Both the position numbers and the translations under genes were made by a program. The notes beneath the pieces were generated by a model. That model ran no database searches and was not told the origin of the DNA. It saw only the letters and a list, made by a program, of their open reading frames with translations. Below are positions 1-11,817 of a stretch of DNA of 64,000 nt, one piece after another. The stretch comes from Ophiobolus disseminans (Eukaryota; Ascomycota; Dothideomycetes; Pleosporales; Phaeosphaeriaceae), in NCBI GenBank assembly GCA_010093685.1, contig MU006225.1:254507-318506 (forward strand), in the 5' to 3' direction. The number at the start of each line of letters is the position of its first letter. Within the stretch, counting starts at the first letter, position 1.

Positions 1-3000
1 CCGCACCAGACAGACGATGAGCACACTTGGACGCTGAACGGTGCATTACCTTCGAATCCCTTCTCTCAAGCGTCGTCCACCACTCAGATAGACCTCACCT
101 CACCCACGAGGCAAGCGCCACCGCAGCCCCGTACGCGACCCGCAAATGCCGACACGGCTCAACATTCGATATTGAAACAAGGTCTCGCGGATGAGAGGAG
201 ATTGATCGGGGATTTTCAGTACGAAGCGGCTTGCTCAGCACCCGACAAGTCAAAGAAAAGAGCTAATACGTGGGATAGCATACCCGCCGATCGCGTATCT
301 GCGCCCGATCCTCATCTACTCTGGCAGACGGCGCCGCGGCCAGCAATGGGCAAGGTGCGATATGGATTCTACTTATGGACCTTAATGTAATACTAATTTT
401 CCACAGCCCGCCGCCGGACGAGGTTTGCGCCCCATCGACACCCTAAATGCCACCACCAGCGCAATTCGATCCTCCCGGCCTATCGACTACGGCAAGTCGT
501 CCCGGAACGCCCGCAACCCGAGGATTGGCTACGTATCTGGGCCTGGACAAGAAGAGTACATGGCACGAACGGGAGTGAGAAGCTTGCATACACCATCACG
601 TACCACCCCTTCACGACAAGCACAATCCTATCGCTCCGGAGAAGCTTCGCCGCTCAAGCGAAGAAAGACCGGGCACGCAAGCGCACAGGAGGTCATAGAC
701 TTCACCGAAGACGATCACCCGCGAGTAGGCGCTCCGCACCACGCAGCCACCTCCGTCGCGCGTCAGCATGATGTATCTCGACCAAACCAATCTTCTCAGT
801 CACGGCGAAGTGTTGACAGCGGCACTACCCTGGTTGGAAGACAGCCTAAGGCTCCCATAATGAGCGAGTTCAAGGCCACCGGAGATTTGGTCCGGCGATC
901 GATAGCAAGGAGCAAGCAACAAAGTCCTGACCCTCAATACAAGTCTTCGTACGGTCGCTCCGTGTCTGGGTCTGTCACACCACATACCCAAGACACCCCA
1001 ATCCACATACCCGACGATGAGCCTGTCGCTCCAATTTCGATCTTCGATGATTTCCAACAAGGTGTGTCAGATGGCACCCCTGAAGAGCGCAAAGCCCAGA
1101 ACAAGCGAAATGTGACGACCTCGCACCACTTCCCGAATGCTCGCATCAACGAATCTACGGCCGATGCTGGCAAACAAACCACAACCGTACGCAAATCAAA
1201 CCTCCGAAACTTCAAACCCGTGCAACGTGAAGTAGTTGATGTAGATCCCATCAGCGACGACGAGCTAGCAATGGATCTGGCTCCGAAGAAAAACATGTCG
1301 ACCAGGCGGCAGGCCTCCCCGTCCAAGATATCGCAGACTGCGAACAGGGGTGTCAAGCGGAGAACGAAGGTTGAGGAAACCAGTGAGGGTTGGCCGCTCT
1401 TTTGGGCGAGAACTCATGATCTTGTCCTCCATGGTAACAACGTGGGTGACCTTGGACCACCTACTCTTCGACTCTTGGACGGTGAAGAACCAGGCACCTG
1501 GAACATTGTCGAATATGATGCTACACACCCATCGGGTGTCACCAGAGCATGTATAACGCCAAAAGATGTCATCAGAGGTCAGGCTGATCATACTGGTCGT
1601 ATCCGACTTGAAGGACCACGCTCGCACGACGGCAATTCTGCCATTTTCGACCTCGATTTCAAGGACCCAGCAGACTTCCGTAAGTTCCGTGACGAACACG
1701 CCAGCCCCCTAACGTTTCGCAACAAGCTTACCGACTGGGAGCCCGAGCAAATGGCTGCTCTCTTCTTAAGACCGTTGCACAAGAACAATAAAGTCGGAAC
1801 TTCTACTTTGGTCGACGATTCAGTCTCCGCAGTCAGTGACGAGAGCCCGGCGGTCAACTGGCCTTCGAAAACTCCACTACTGGACCACGTTAGAGGTGCA
1901 GGGTCAAACCCAGCGGCCAACATTAATAGGGGCTCGGCAAGCACTACACGGTCATCTGCGCGTACGACTCGATCAGTAGCGCCACTTCACGATGTAGAGG
2001 AAATACATCAGGAACCTGCTGTTGAGAAGTACTCCATTGTGTACGGGCTGGGGACACCTTGGCTGTCACCTCTCACATATGGAAATAGTCGCCAGAAATC
2101 TGTTGTCGATTTCAACGATCTGCCGCGTTTGGACGAAGAAGAGATGCTGAATGACAGCCTGATCGATTTCTACATGATATGGCTCTTTGACAAGTACAAG
2201 ATCCCGAAAGACAAAGTATATTTCTTCAACACATACTTCTACACCAAACTCACTGAAAAGACTGGCCGTTCATCCATGAACTATGAAGCTGTCAAGCGAT
2301 GGACTGCGAAAATCGATATCTTCGGTTTCGACTACATCGTGGTCCCAATACACGAAGCTACACATTGGTATCTCGCCATCATTTGCAATGTCAACAACAT
2401 CGAGCGAAAGTTAGCCCAAGAAGATTTCGATGAGGGTGCCGTAGAAGAGTTTAAGGCAGCTCTTCCGGAAGCACATGCAACGGTTGGCTCAACCACTGCT
2501 CCCGAGGCGCAGCCGGACGCTACGCCGCAGGCTTCTATCTCACCCGAGAATGAAGGAAATCAGCAGGATGGTAGCGATGCCAATCTCTTTGATGAAGAAG
2601 GATCACTAAACCTCGTCAATCCTGACGAAACTGGAGACGAGCAGCATCAACACACACATATTTCTTCGATACCACAGTCACCAGGTGAGGCTGCTCAAGC
2701 TTCCGAATTAGCACCCCCAGCGCTGGATCAGGACGCAGTACCCATCTCGATCTTCTCCAAGCTCAGCGCCCCCGCAGAGAGGAAGAAAAAGTCAAAACGC
2801 AAGCCACCGGTAACGAAAAGGGACCCGTCCCAGCCCGTGATCATTGTGTTGGACTCTCTCGGCAATCCTCACAGCAATACTGTTCGATCACTCAAAGACT
2901 GGCTTGCAGCAGAGGGCCTAGAGAGACGTTCCATGGAAGCAGAAATCAAAGGAAATGGTGTCTACCCGAAAGGCGACCTGATACCCGTTCAGAGCAATTG

Positions 3001-4366
3001 GTCTGACTGCGGGGTCTACGTCTTGGGCTATGTGGAGAAGTTTTTCCAAAACCCCGACGAGTTCAAAAGGAAATTGCTGACAGGCGAGATGACGCCCGAG
3101 GATGACTGGCCGGAGTTGAAGCCTAAGGAGATGAGGACTGATCTCCGTAACCTTCTATTCAAAATTGCCAAAGAGCAAGAACTCACCAAACCGAAGAAGA
3201 GGAAAGGGAAGAAGGCGTCGACGCCAGCCAAGAAAGTCTCTCCTATCAAAGCACAACTTACAAATGCCGAGCATCAAGCTTCACCAGCGCTGCAAGCAAC
3301 AAGAGCTGGACTAGCCGACATTAGTACCGCGCCTGCGAAGACCGCACCTGTTGAGATGCAGCCTATTGTGGTGGAAAAAGATGAAACGAATGAACTTCCT
3401 CGACTGCGATTGCAATCTCCGTTCAACCCCAAAGCCCACACAGACGCCTGTCTCGCACGCGATAAGTCGCCTGAATTTGTAGTGGGTACAGTATCCGATC
3501 CACCACCCGCCTCACCCGCGTTATTTGTGAAGCGGACCAGCCTGTCGCCTCAAAAGAAAACGCCAGGCAGAAGAATGAATCCTGAGGTCCGCATACCAGC
3601 AAGATCGCCAGCCCCGCAACAGCTGCTCCAAAAGAGTCATCATATTGAAGTGGCATCTACCTCCATTTTCGAGTCTCCCCATGAACCTGCTCGCGATACT
3701 CGCTCGATGAGTCCACTCAAGAGATCAAGGCAGGTAGCGGATGATGACGATCTAGTGCGAACGCCGGCTTCGAGGAAGAAAGCAAAGTCAACGTCGGCGG
3801 AGAAGCAGCGTCTGTCATCGCGTATGAACGGTGATCGAGACGGTAGCTCTGACAATCCGATCGAGATCATGGATTCGCAGGACGTCAATCCCAAAACTAC
3901 GCAGTCACCGGGAGGATTTCGGACTGGCTCTCCTGCGAAGCGTAAGCCTCCTTCACGCTCGCCTCGGAAGTCAGATCTTCGCCGTGCACCTTCCGTCGAG
4001 GAGATGCCGTCACTATCGCGGATTCCAGATAAGACGCAGTCACTGCGTCACGCGCCGTCAATTGAGGAGATATCACCATATCCACCACGAGAGACACCAC
4101 GTAAGCGCCGCCAGCCAGAAGCAGATAGCGTCAGCAACCTGCTGGAATCTAAACTCGACGCAGATGACAAAGTGCTCGACCAAGCGAAGGAAGCTGCTGT
4201 ACTTGCGTCTTTGGCCTGTGGTGAGGAGTATGAAGCTGATCCCATGGATATCGACTCTGAGGGCGGACACCCAATGGACACCGCCGCCGACGACGTCATT
4301 CGAGAGACACCGGAGCCAGCAAGGAGGAGCCCATCGTGGAGTAAGAGTCAGCCGCTTCCTATGTAG
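1..4366 (+). CDS. ULP2: Ulp2-type SUMO protease (C48 family), 5' end outside window
   Basis: Exon 1 is open from base 1 to 354. A 52 bp intron follows (355-406, GTGCGA donor, TACTAAT branch, CAG acceptor) and exon 2 runs 407-4366. At least 1437 residues are visible and no start codon is seen, so the N-terminus lies left of the window. The cysteine-protease core is split as in Ulp2/SENP6-7: His about residue 771 (ATHWYLAI), Asp about 934 (IIVLDSLGN), Gln about 980 and Cys about 986 (VQSNWSDCGVY). About 120 low-complexity residues lie between the His and Asp blocks. Long basic, Ser/Pro-rich tails flank the core. The family removes SUMO chains from nuclear proteins. All four catalytic residues are present, so it should be active. 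Ulp1 is less likely because of the split core and great length. Confidence 0.9.
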
Positions 4367-4950
4367 GTGACGGGGTGGAGGTGTGTGTTTGAGAATTTGC
4401 GCATCTACAGTCTTATCTTCGTTTCACAAGATGTCTATCTCACGGATATCTATATGCATAGCGACGGCGTCATCTTGGGCAAGGGTATATTTGTATGCAC
4501 GCGCGGGATGCGCAGAACTGCTGAAGGATATGGAACTGGGATTTGTACGTCGGTAATAGGTAGCATGTGGGAATTACCATGCACTTAAGAAATCACATTT
4601 CGTTCATGTATGTGCTGAATTATGCTCATGTGATTATACTGTTGCGCTTCGCATCAAGCATAACATACACCAACCCAGCGCGTTGACGCATCGCATCTGA
4701 TGAATCCCAAAACTGCGTTTGTGTCACGTTGCTCTGCGATCACAAGCGCAGCAGTATAACGTGTGGGATTGGAGTCATGATTGCGGTATCATATGGATTA
4801 TTAGCAAGCTCCAGTTGTACTGGGAAACCCTCATCCTCTTTCCCAGATACAGCCCATCTCTATTGCACACTTACATCTTACACCACCTTCTCACACTTTC
4901 CATACACCCCACACATCCTCCATCCCACACCACACATACAAGACAAGACT
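4367..4950. other. intergenic
   Basis: About 580 bp downstream of the SUMO protease. I see no conserved coding signal or repeat here. It probably holds the 3' end of the protease transcript and the promoter of the small gene that follows. Confidence 0.5.
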
Positions 4951-5267
4951 ATGTCCTGCCCCACACAGCGACACATCCCCTACACGCCAGCACCTTCATA
5001 TCCTCCGCCGACTCGTTGTTCGAACCTTTAAAAGCACTCAGAGAAGAGTCGGCAAGGTACGAAGTTGCGTTGGGACATTTGGGCAATGCATGCAACGGCT
5101 GTGTGAATGATGGGGTGCTGGACCACTATCTGCATGTGACGAAGAATGTGAACATTGCGCTGGGGAGGTTTGGAGATGAGGCGCGGACGTTGACGGAGGG
5201 GGTTAGGAGGGCGAGGAAGGAGGAGGAGGAAAGGGAGAGAGAGGACGGGTTTGAGGATGGGAGATAG
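4951..5267 (+). CDS. possible small helical protein, start unresolved
   Basis: A frame ending at 5267 encodes a plausible charged helical protein of about 80-100 residues (for example SADSLFEPLKALREESARY, then ALGRFGDEARTL, ending in an Arg/Glu-rich tail). This frame contains no ATG. The nearest good ATG (4951) is in another frame and would need a short intron or a frameshift to join. I do not recognise the family. It may be a real gene with a first exon I cannot place, or chance coding potential. Confidence 0.35.
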
Positions 5268-5394
5268 GGGGGTTATGGGTGTTGTTGTAGAGAATTCGAT
5301 GGTCGAGAATTTGATCTTGAGACGAAGGGACGTTGGGGCTTATACATGGTAGATGCGATGCACACCCTACTTCTAATCAAAACACATACATCGT

Positions 5395-6302
5395 CTAAGC
5401 CGCCCGCGGCCTCTCCCACACCCTCCCCTCCCCCATCTCAATCCCCACCTTCTCACCCACGCCGTCTCCTAAAAAATCCTCCCTCTCCGGCGCCGGACTC
5501 CGCATCTCCTTCTCCCCACCCGCATGCACGCCCTCGGGCCCATCGCCCCAGACCAAATACTGCACCGCCAGTCCGAGATCACACGTCGCTTGGAACACGC
5601 CGCATGCTTTGAATGCCCAGGGCACTTCCCCGCTGCTGGATGCGAAGAAAAACCACATCTTGAACGTGTCGCCAATCACCCAGTTGATGATGACGCTGGG
5701 CCGGAAGCCGCGACACCCGCGCCGCGAATAATTGGCGTAGAGCTGTGGGAGGGGGAGCGTAGCTTCAATCGTCAACGCCACGGCGCCCAAAACATCCGTA
5801 TACGGAATAAACAGCCTCGTCGCCCCAACGCACACATGCAGCACCAGCAGCCCAAGCGTCAAATACGTCAAGAATCCCCAGTACGGGCGCGGCTGGCGCC
5901 ACTGCCAGAAGTCGTAGGGCCGCTTCAGCGGCGCGTTGTGTGTGTTTTGGAAGGGCAGGTGTGATGCCGCGGGCCGGTGCGTGAGCGCGACGTGGAGGCA
6001 GAGGAGGTGCACGGCGATCATGAGCAGCGCTTGGATGAGCAACGAGGTGCTGAAGTGTGCGCCGAACCAGTAGAACACTTTTAGGATGCTGGCGACGAGC
6101 ATTATCAGGGGGATGTCGAGTGAAAAGCCCGCCGAGGAGCGCAGGCGGTGCATGCTGTAGATTTGGTCGCCATAGCTGGTTATCGGGGATGTTGCGATGC
6201 TGAAGGGGGGTGTTAGTGGGGTGGGTTGGGATAGATGGGGAGGGGAGGGGGTGCGTACAAGATTGGCGCGATGTTTGTGACTATGGCGTTGAGGATGCCC
6301 AT
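5395..6302 (-). CDS. PQ-loop repeat membrane protein (Any1 / SLC66A2-like)
   Basis: Two exons on the minus strand: 6302-6259 and 6199-5395, with a 59 bp intron and 282 residues. The start ATG at 6302 gives MGILNAIVTNIAPIF, and the spliced join continues into SYGDQIYSMHRLRSSAGFSL. Two PQ-loop signatures are visible: one around SAGFSLDIPLIMLVAS, the other around LPQLYANYSRRGCRGF and INWVIGDTFKM. About seven hydrophobic segments are present, with a polar C-terminal tail. Relatives are Golgi/endosomal proteins such as yeast Any1 and mammalian SLC66A2, linked to membrane lipid asymmetry. The fold and membrane location are well supported. The precise role is inferred from the family. Confidence 0.82.
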
Positions 6303-6730
6303 TGTGGATGGGGGGATGGGACGGTGGAGTGCGGACTTCCGGGTTTTGGTGACGCGACGCGATGCGATGCGGCTCGTTCGGAACGGGGTGGGACGGGTCG
6401 GGATCCTTCGCGAAGTATGACGTCGGTTTCTAACTTTTATCTCATTCGGGTTCGGAAAGTTGCAATTGTCGCGCGCGACGTCTGTTAATCGCGTGGCTCC
6501 TGTGGGATGGGAAAGATGGCAAAAGGAGACACGTCAATTTCCATGATGGCGTTAAACAAGGCTGCATTAGCGCCCGTTGCATCCAAGGCTTATCTCCCGT
6601 CTCCGTCATCGCTCCCGATATCAGACACCTCGGCCTCAAACTTTCCAATTGAACAGTGTGCATGGATCTAACCTCTCTCTACTCCCACCAACACCAATCG
6701 CGCCCATGCCCCAAACCCCCACAATCCACA

Positions 6731-7449
6731 ATGTCCCACACCGCATTCTTCTACGGCACACTAATGGCGCCCCAAGTCCTGCACCGCGTCATCTGGGGAT
6801 CGCAAACCCCCCCAACACCCGCACACGCCTCGCTCCTTAACATCCGACCCGCCATCCTACACGCGCACCAGCGCCGAAAAGTCAGGAACGCAGACTACCC
6901 AGCCATCCTCCCCGTGAAGCAAAAGGAAGGAAAGAGCGTGCGCGGCACGCTCGTCACGGGCCTGACGGACGGCGATATATGGCGCCTCGACATCTTCGAG
7001 GGCAGCGAGTACCAGCGGAGGAAAGTTAGTGTGCGGGTCTTGGAACAGGGGTCGAAGAAGGGGGACGGGGGGATGGGCGATCTTGCCCAGAACGAAGAGG
7101 ATAATGTAGAGGGCAAAGAAGTTGAAGCGGAGACGTATATCTGGACCGCCGGCGCGAAGTATCTCGAGGAGGAGGAGTGGGATTTTGCCGAGTTTGTTAG
7201 GGATAAGATGAAGCGCTGGGTGGGGAGGGAGGCGGCGGGGACGGATGAGGGGTTTCAGGGTAGGGCTTCTATTTGTGGTGGGCATTTGCCGCCGTGATGT
7301 TAGTGAGATTTGGGCTGATGATTTGGGTAGATGTTGATGATGCGGTTGCAGCCCTAGCTGATCCGACGGGGGGCAGGGGCGCGAATGGGAGTATTTCGAG
7401 GCAGCTTGAGGGGGGTGGCAAGGGGGAGGGGTTGGAGAGTGCGGTTTGA
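6731..7449 (+). CDS. AIG2-like / gamma-glutamylcyclotransferase-fold protein
   Basis: Two exons, 6731-7259 and 7331-7449 (71 bp intron, GTAGGG donor, GGGTAG acceptor), give 215 residues. The N-terminus MSHTAFFYGTLMAPQVL carries the FYGTL motif that opens the GGCT/AIG2 fold, followed by a typical DYPAILPV strand and an RLDIFEGSEY segment with the acidic residue expected in the pocket. After splicing, the C-terminus reads DVDDAVAALADPTGGRG, as in other fungal AIG2-like proteins; the unspliced frame would end 16 codons later in unrelated sequence. The substrate is unknown; the family includes gamma-glutamylamine and gamma-glutamyl cyclotransferases. No signal peptide, so probably cytosolic. Confidence 0.8.
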
Positions 7450-7932
7450 TGGGTTTGACTGGTTCTGAGATGGATGGCAAATCTGATGGAGAAGCGATGG
7501 CATACGTTATTTCGACGATTCGCAATCGCCAATGACGACCCGAAACCTGAGGCGCGAAGACATCGCCAGTCACGTGCAGTATTGTTTGGCTTGCTTGGTA
7601 TCAATCAAAAAACAACAAACACGTACCATCAACAGGCTTCAACTGCACAGTCGACAATCATCATCCCGCGACAATTGTACCCCCTGTTTTGCGTGTAAGA
7701 CAATCATCTTGTCCTGCAACTCTTGCCGCCACCACGCACAAACACTGCGCTTGAGACTAGGCAGCGTACACGCATATCAAACTTTTGCTCGCACACCTCA
7801 CCGGAACACAAACCCCATCTCGAGCACCGCCGCTAATACACTTCCGTGGATAAAACCAGCATTGGTGCCACCTCCACCATCGCATCACTACCACACCCCT
7901 CTTCTCTCCCAAACCACAACCACCAATCTAAA
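7450..7932. other. intergenic
   Basis: About 480 bp between two genes on the same strand. Open frames here have no recognisable similarity to anything and look like chance. It presumably contains the promoter of the next gene. The 150 bases before its ATG are pyrimidine-rich (C, T and A), a common feature of fungal leaders. Confidence 0.45.
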
Positions 7933-8533
7933 ATGTTCGGTCCCCCCACCCCCCTCCCCGCCCACCGGCGCCACCGCCACATTCTCCCTCCCACATGGGC
8001 CCACTATAAATCCGACATTTCCCACACCCCCCCTTTCCCCATGGACACACTTGACCACTTCCCCTCGCACAACCCCTTCGAGCCCGAAACCACGCCCCCG
8101 GACCTGCCCTCGCGCGTCGTAGCGCTGAATCGCCGCGCGGCGACTGTGGCGAAGAATTTGGAGCATCTGACGGCGGTGGTGAAACCGTTGGAGAGCGTGA
8201 AAGCGGCGGATTTGAGGTATGTCTTATATCCCCTCTCCGATTTTATCCCATCGCCCCCCATCGCATTGTTCTCACCACGACCCGCTTCGTTGCTCAATTG
8301 CTAACACCCCGGCCAGCCAGTCCTACCTCTACGACATGCATCAAGAAGGCGTGAACCTCATCGAAGCGCTGCACGCATTCGAAGAACAGACGCTCGAGGT
8401 GCTGGGCGTGCTGGGCGAGCTTTTGAGAAGTAGGAGAGAGAGAGAGAGGGAGGTTAGGGTGGAGGAGTGGGAGAGCTGGGAGACGGGAGGGGGCAGGAGC
8501 AGGGGGGGACGGGGGAGGAGGGTGCTTAAGTGA
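7933..8533 (+). CDS. small helical protein of unknown function
   Basis: Exon 1 (7933-8216) and exon 2 (8317-8533) are joined over a 100 bp intron with a GTATGT donor, GCTAACAC branch site and CAG acceptor. The product is 166 residues from the first ATG, or 130 from the in-frame ATG at 8041. After a Pro-rich start, two amphipathic helices follow (ALNRRAATVAKNLEHLTAVV and LIEALHAFEEQTLEVLGVLG), then an Arg/Glu/Gly-rich tail. Size and helix pattern resemble small subunits of kinetochore or vesicle-tether complexes, but I cannot name it. The clean splice and heptad-like pattern support a real gene. Confidence 0.6.
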
Positions 8534-8667
8534 AGAGAGATAAGGAGGGCGGGATGAATTATTTCCTTTTGTGGGTGTGGGGTTTTGGTCGCGCTGTGCC
8601 TAGTGTTGTCAGTCCTAGTATAGGTAGGTAGGTAGCTTCATGTATATATTATTCGAGATTTGCATTC

Positions 8668-8830
8668 TGTCGGATGTGGGAGACAAGGGCATAAGTGAGA
8701 AGAAGGTTGTTGTATTGAGAGAGCTACATAGAGCGATTATATACACAATATGATGAGTAAGCCAGTGACTAAGAGTCACGTGGAGATGCAGTCCACAGTG
8801 TACCATGTGAACTAAGGTGCCAGGCTGACA
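8668..8830 (-). repeat. solo LTR, copy C (163 bp)
   Basis: In minus orientation it begins TGTCAGCCTGGC and ends CATCCGACA. It is flanked by a perfect 5 bp target duplication, CATTC (8663-8667 and 8831-8835). It matches the solo LTRs at 32853 and 60603 over its whole length with few differences. No internal element sequence is nearby, so it is the product of LTR-LTR recombination. It lies 134 bp downstream of the preceding gene's stop. Confidence 0.93.
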
Positions 8831-9089
8831 CATTCCACCCTAGGTAGATATACTCTGCTCATTCTTTCCATTTCCAGATTCGTAGCGCTTAACAGCCCTG
8901 TGGAGCGAAGCGAAAGCTACAAGTTGGGCGCAAAAGACAGGTATGCTTTGCCTAGGTAACATGCATTCTGCCGATTTTTGCAGCTCCCATGCGCGGAGCA
9001 TGCAAAAAACTCGCCATGTCCTCAACATTGTGATGCGCCGCGTCCAAGCCTTGTTCAAACTTGGCCATGTGTGCTTGAAGTTGCGTTAC

Positions 9090-9161
9090 GCACGGACTAA
9101 GAAACTTCGTCTGCCCGGAATAGGTGCACGGACGACACAAACTTCGTCTGCCCGGAATAGT
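9090..9161 (+). repeat. short dispersed GTGCACGG / CGTCTGCCCGG repeat, two tandem units
   Basis: Two adjacent units of about 35 bp, each with CACGGAC near the start and CTTCGTCTGCCCGGAATAG at the end. The same unit recurs at 11391, 11601 (reverse), 11771 (reverse) and 22924. The units sit just past the 3' end of the carboxypeptidase gene, between it and a solo LTR. Confidence 0.8.
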
Positions 9162-9175
9162 GGCTGCATCATCCC

Positions 9176-10939
9176 CTACACAACCCTATACACAGGATAC
9201 TCATCCCCCACCTCCATCGGCACTATCCCGAAACTCACGTAACTGTCAATGCCCTCGGGCTCCAGCGCTACAAACGCTAATCCTGCGTTCTTCTGCGCAG
9301 TCTTGATGTAGAAACTCCCCTCGGGCAATACTACATCTTTCTTCGACGTCTCTGTTGTGACAGTGTTCAGCACCGCGCCCTCGTAGTATACCCGCGCGAG
9401 CCGCGATGAAGTGATGTTGTACGCTTCTACTTCGCCCCGGAACTCCTGCTTCAGAGTTTCGACCTCCAGCCCCGAGATTGTGAGGCGCTCCGCAAGATCA
9501 AACCACGCGCGCGGAATGATGTATCCCTGCGGCCTCGCGCGCGTCAAATTCGCAGTCGCAGGCGTCGTTGATGCAAATTCAACAGGGAGTTGTACAACAG
9601 CCCCCGTCCTGCGATCAACCATCGTATACGTGCGATTCGCATACCGAGTATAATCAGTAACAACCACATCCTCTTTACTCTCCACCACCTCTTTGATCGC
9701 ACTTTCAATCGTCTGATACACCTCATCTTTCTCATCGCGTGCAGTTTCTAACACCCCGAGGATCATTTGCAGGCCCCCGAGCGTGCGGCGCAAGAAAGAT
9801 TGCGATGCGATTCCTATGCCGCGCGTTTCGAATAGGAAAGTCACGCATTGCGAAAGGCCCATTGCGTTGCGCCCGATTTTCGCATCGGTGCCTGCTTCGT
9901 CGAGACGTGGGGGGGAGGTGCGGGAGGCGGTTACGTAGGGTTCGCCGCGCAGGCCTTTTGATAGCAGAGAAGCGTTGATGGCTGGGGCGAAGAGGGATTC
10001 TGAGAGGGTGCGGATGGAAGGGTGGATGTTGAGGTTCTGTGGCATGTTAACATTGGTAGTTTTGGGGAAGGGGGGAAGACGTGCTTTTGCGGCGCTGTAC
10101 ATGCCGTCTGCGGCGTTGCTGTAGTTTGTGGAGTACCGGGTTGCGGCGCCGTATTCGTGCATGTCGATGGCGATATGTGGGGAGAAGGAGCTGAACCAGG
10201 TTTTTATGTCTCGGGTTTGTTGGCGGGCGAGTTTTGTGTGGTCGCGGTTGGGGTCGAAGTTTGTTGCTAGGGTACGTTGGAAGTCTAGTAACTACGGATC
10301 AGATCTTTTGAATCACATGGTTTTGAGTACAGCTTACATGCGTTTCCATCTGGGTTGTATCGTGGGAGGACGATGATGTCCATCGCTTCGAGGAACGATG
10401 CAGCCCATGTCGCGTTTGCGTCCATGGCTCCTAGAAGGGCGAGAGTGGCTTCGTCGCCTGCAGGTTCGTTCCCGTGCACTGAGCCTTGGATCCAAACTCG
10501 TAGTTTTCCAGAATCATCGCCGACGGCAGAGGCATTCGATGCACTTGAAAGGTACACATATGGAAATGTCTTGCCCTCCTCGCTAGAGAAGTCGGCGACT
10601 TTAAAGGACATCCATGACGGGTTTTTGGCAGCAAGACCGCTCAGGAAGGAAGCTGTAGAGTAAATCAGCTCAATGTAGTTGTAGTCGCAAAGGTAATTTC
10701 ATACTGAGTTCATCCTGGCTCGTCGCGCCCTCGCCTCCGGTAAACCAAGCAGGCTCAAAAGAAGCATTGCCGCTCTTCAAGAATGCAGGACTGCGCAATG
10801 TTGCATTCGGTGCAGGGAAGGCCCTCTGCTCCACAAGTTGAGAGTCAAAGTTCACCGTAACAAAATTCTCTCCATACTTGGTCTGAGCAAGTGCTGACGT
10901 CGCGAAGAGCGCCAGATGCGCAGTTATTAAGGTGAACAT
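9176..10939 (-). CDS. secreted zinc carboxypeptidase, peptidase family M14
   Basis: Three exons on the minus strand (10939-10705, 10652-10338, 10284-9176) give 552 residues. Introns of 52 and 53 bp have GTATGA and GTAAGC donors. The chosen start gives a clean signal peptide (MFTLITAHLALFATSALA); an ATG 13 codons upstream would spoil it. M14 ligands are visible: H138 and E141 in GSVHGNEPAGDE, a later His in AIDMHEYG, and the catalytic Glu in FLFETRGIG. The NPDGN motif is also present. The family removes C-terminal residues from peptides. About 190 residues after the peptidase domain may form a beta-rich C-terminal domain. No breaks seen. Confidence 0.88.
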
Positions 10940-10977
10940 CCTTCCTCTAGTACCAATGACATCCTGGGCATCCCGCA

Positions 10978-10984
10978 TTTTATA
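10978..10984 (-). promoter_or_regulatory. TATA box of the M14 carboxypeptidase gene
   Basis: Minus-strand TATAAAA about 40 bp upstream of the chosen ATG at 10939. The position implies a very short leader. Confidence 0.45.
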
Positions 10985-11390
10985 CTCCTTCGATCCCCCA
11001 TTTTTGATCGGTACCTTTGCGATGCAGGTACGTCAGTCCAAGACGCGTGTTGCCCGTTGAAGGTCGTCGCCAAGGGAGGGGACCTTGGCTACCGCCGCTC
11101 CTTCCTTTTCCGGTCTCGGACTTACATACAAGACCGAGGGTTATCTTGATATTCGCATGTACAGTGCCGTGGTGAACAATGTATCGTTTTACTGTTTGAT
11201 GGTACGTGGGATGAGAATTGGTGGTTGACTTAGCTGGTTGCACCCACCACTGCACGAATATACGGTCTTCCAAGGTTTTTTCCTTCTCGAAGTACTTGTT
11301 TGAAGTAGTGCCTGTAACGGAGAGAAAGTATACGATACTAGCGGCAATGATCAGGGTGTCGAGGTAACATCATGCTATTTGGCCGTTTTA

Positions 11391-11442
11391 GGTGCACGGA
11401 CGACAGAAACATTGTCTGCCCGGTTTAGTGGCACGGGCCTCA
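11391..11442 (+). repeat. short dispersed GTGCACGG / TCTGCCCGG repeat
   Basis: Reads GGTGCACGGACGACAGAAAC, then ATTGTCTGCCCGGTTTAG, then GGCACGGGCCTC. It has the same core as the copies at 9090 and 22924, followed by the start of a second unit. Confidence 0.75.
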
Positions 11443-11600
11443 GCTATTCTAGGCACTCTGCACCTCTACCTCTTACCGTCCTTTATACAAGTTGAGGTGC
11501 TTTTCTCTATACCTGTTGTTTGAATCCTTCGCTTCTGCTAAGCTTAATGTATCGAAGATGTGTGCTAGCATGTCGTGTTAAAAAGGCGAACCTCGATGAT

Positions 11601-11636
11601 CTCCGGCCCGTGCACATAAACCGGGCAGACGAGGTT
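11601..11636 (-). repeat. short dispersed repeat, minus orientation
   Basis: On the minus strand it reads CCTCGTCTGCCCGGTTTA followed by TGTGCACGGGCCGGAG. This is the same unit read across its junction, so the end of one unit abuts the start of the next. Confidence 0.75.
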
Positions 11637-11770
11637 TCGATCAACAGAGCAACCCCCCGCAGTGAAAGAAGAGGCATTTTGTGACAAGATAAGCGCAGGT
11701 GCTGACATCAACACAAACAACTGCAAAAAGAAGCGAAAACTAAGTTTCTGTTGGCTGTGCACCTTCAATA

Positions 11771-11817
11771 ATCCAGGCAGACGATGTTTCTGTAGTCCGT
11801 GCACATAAACCGGGCAA
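11771..11817 (-). repeat. short dispersed repeat, minus orientation
   Basis: On the minus strand: TTGCCCGGTTTATGTGCACG, then GACTACAGAAACATCGTCTG, then CCTGGA. It is 135 bp from the previous copy, in the same orientation. Confidence 0.75.

Noticed and set aside
1265..1944. Two minus-strand frames of 144 and 118 codons
   Set aside because: Antisense shadows of the SUMO protease exon.
3831..4370. 179-codon plus-strand open frame
   Set aside because: Overlaps the C-terminal region of the SUMO protease in another frame and has no family features.
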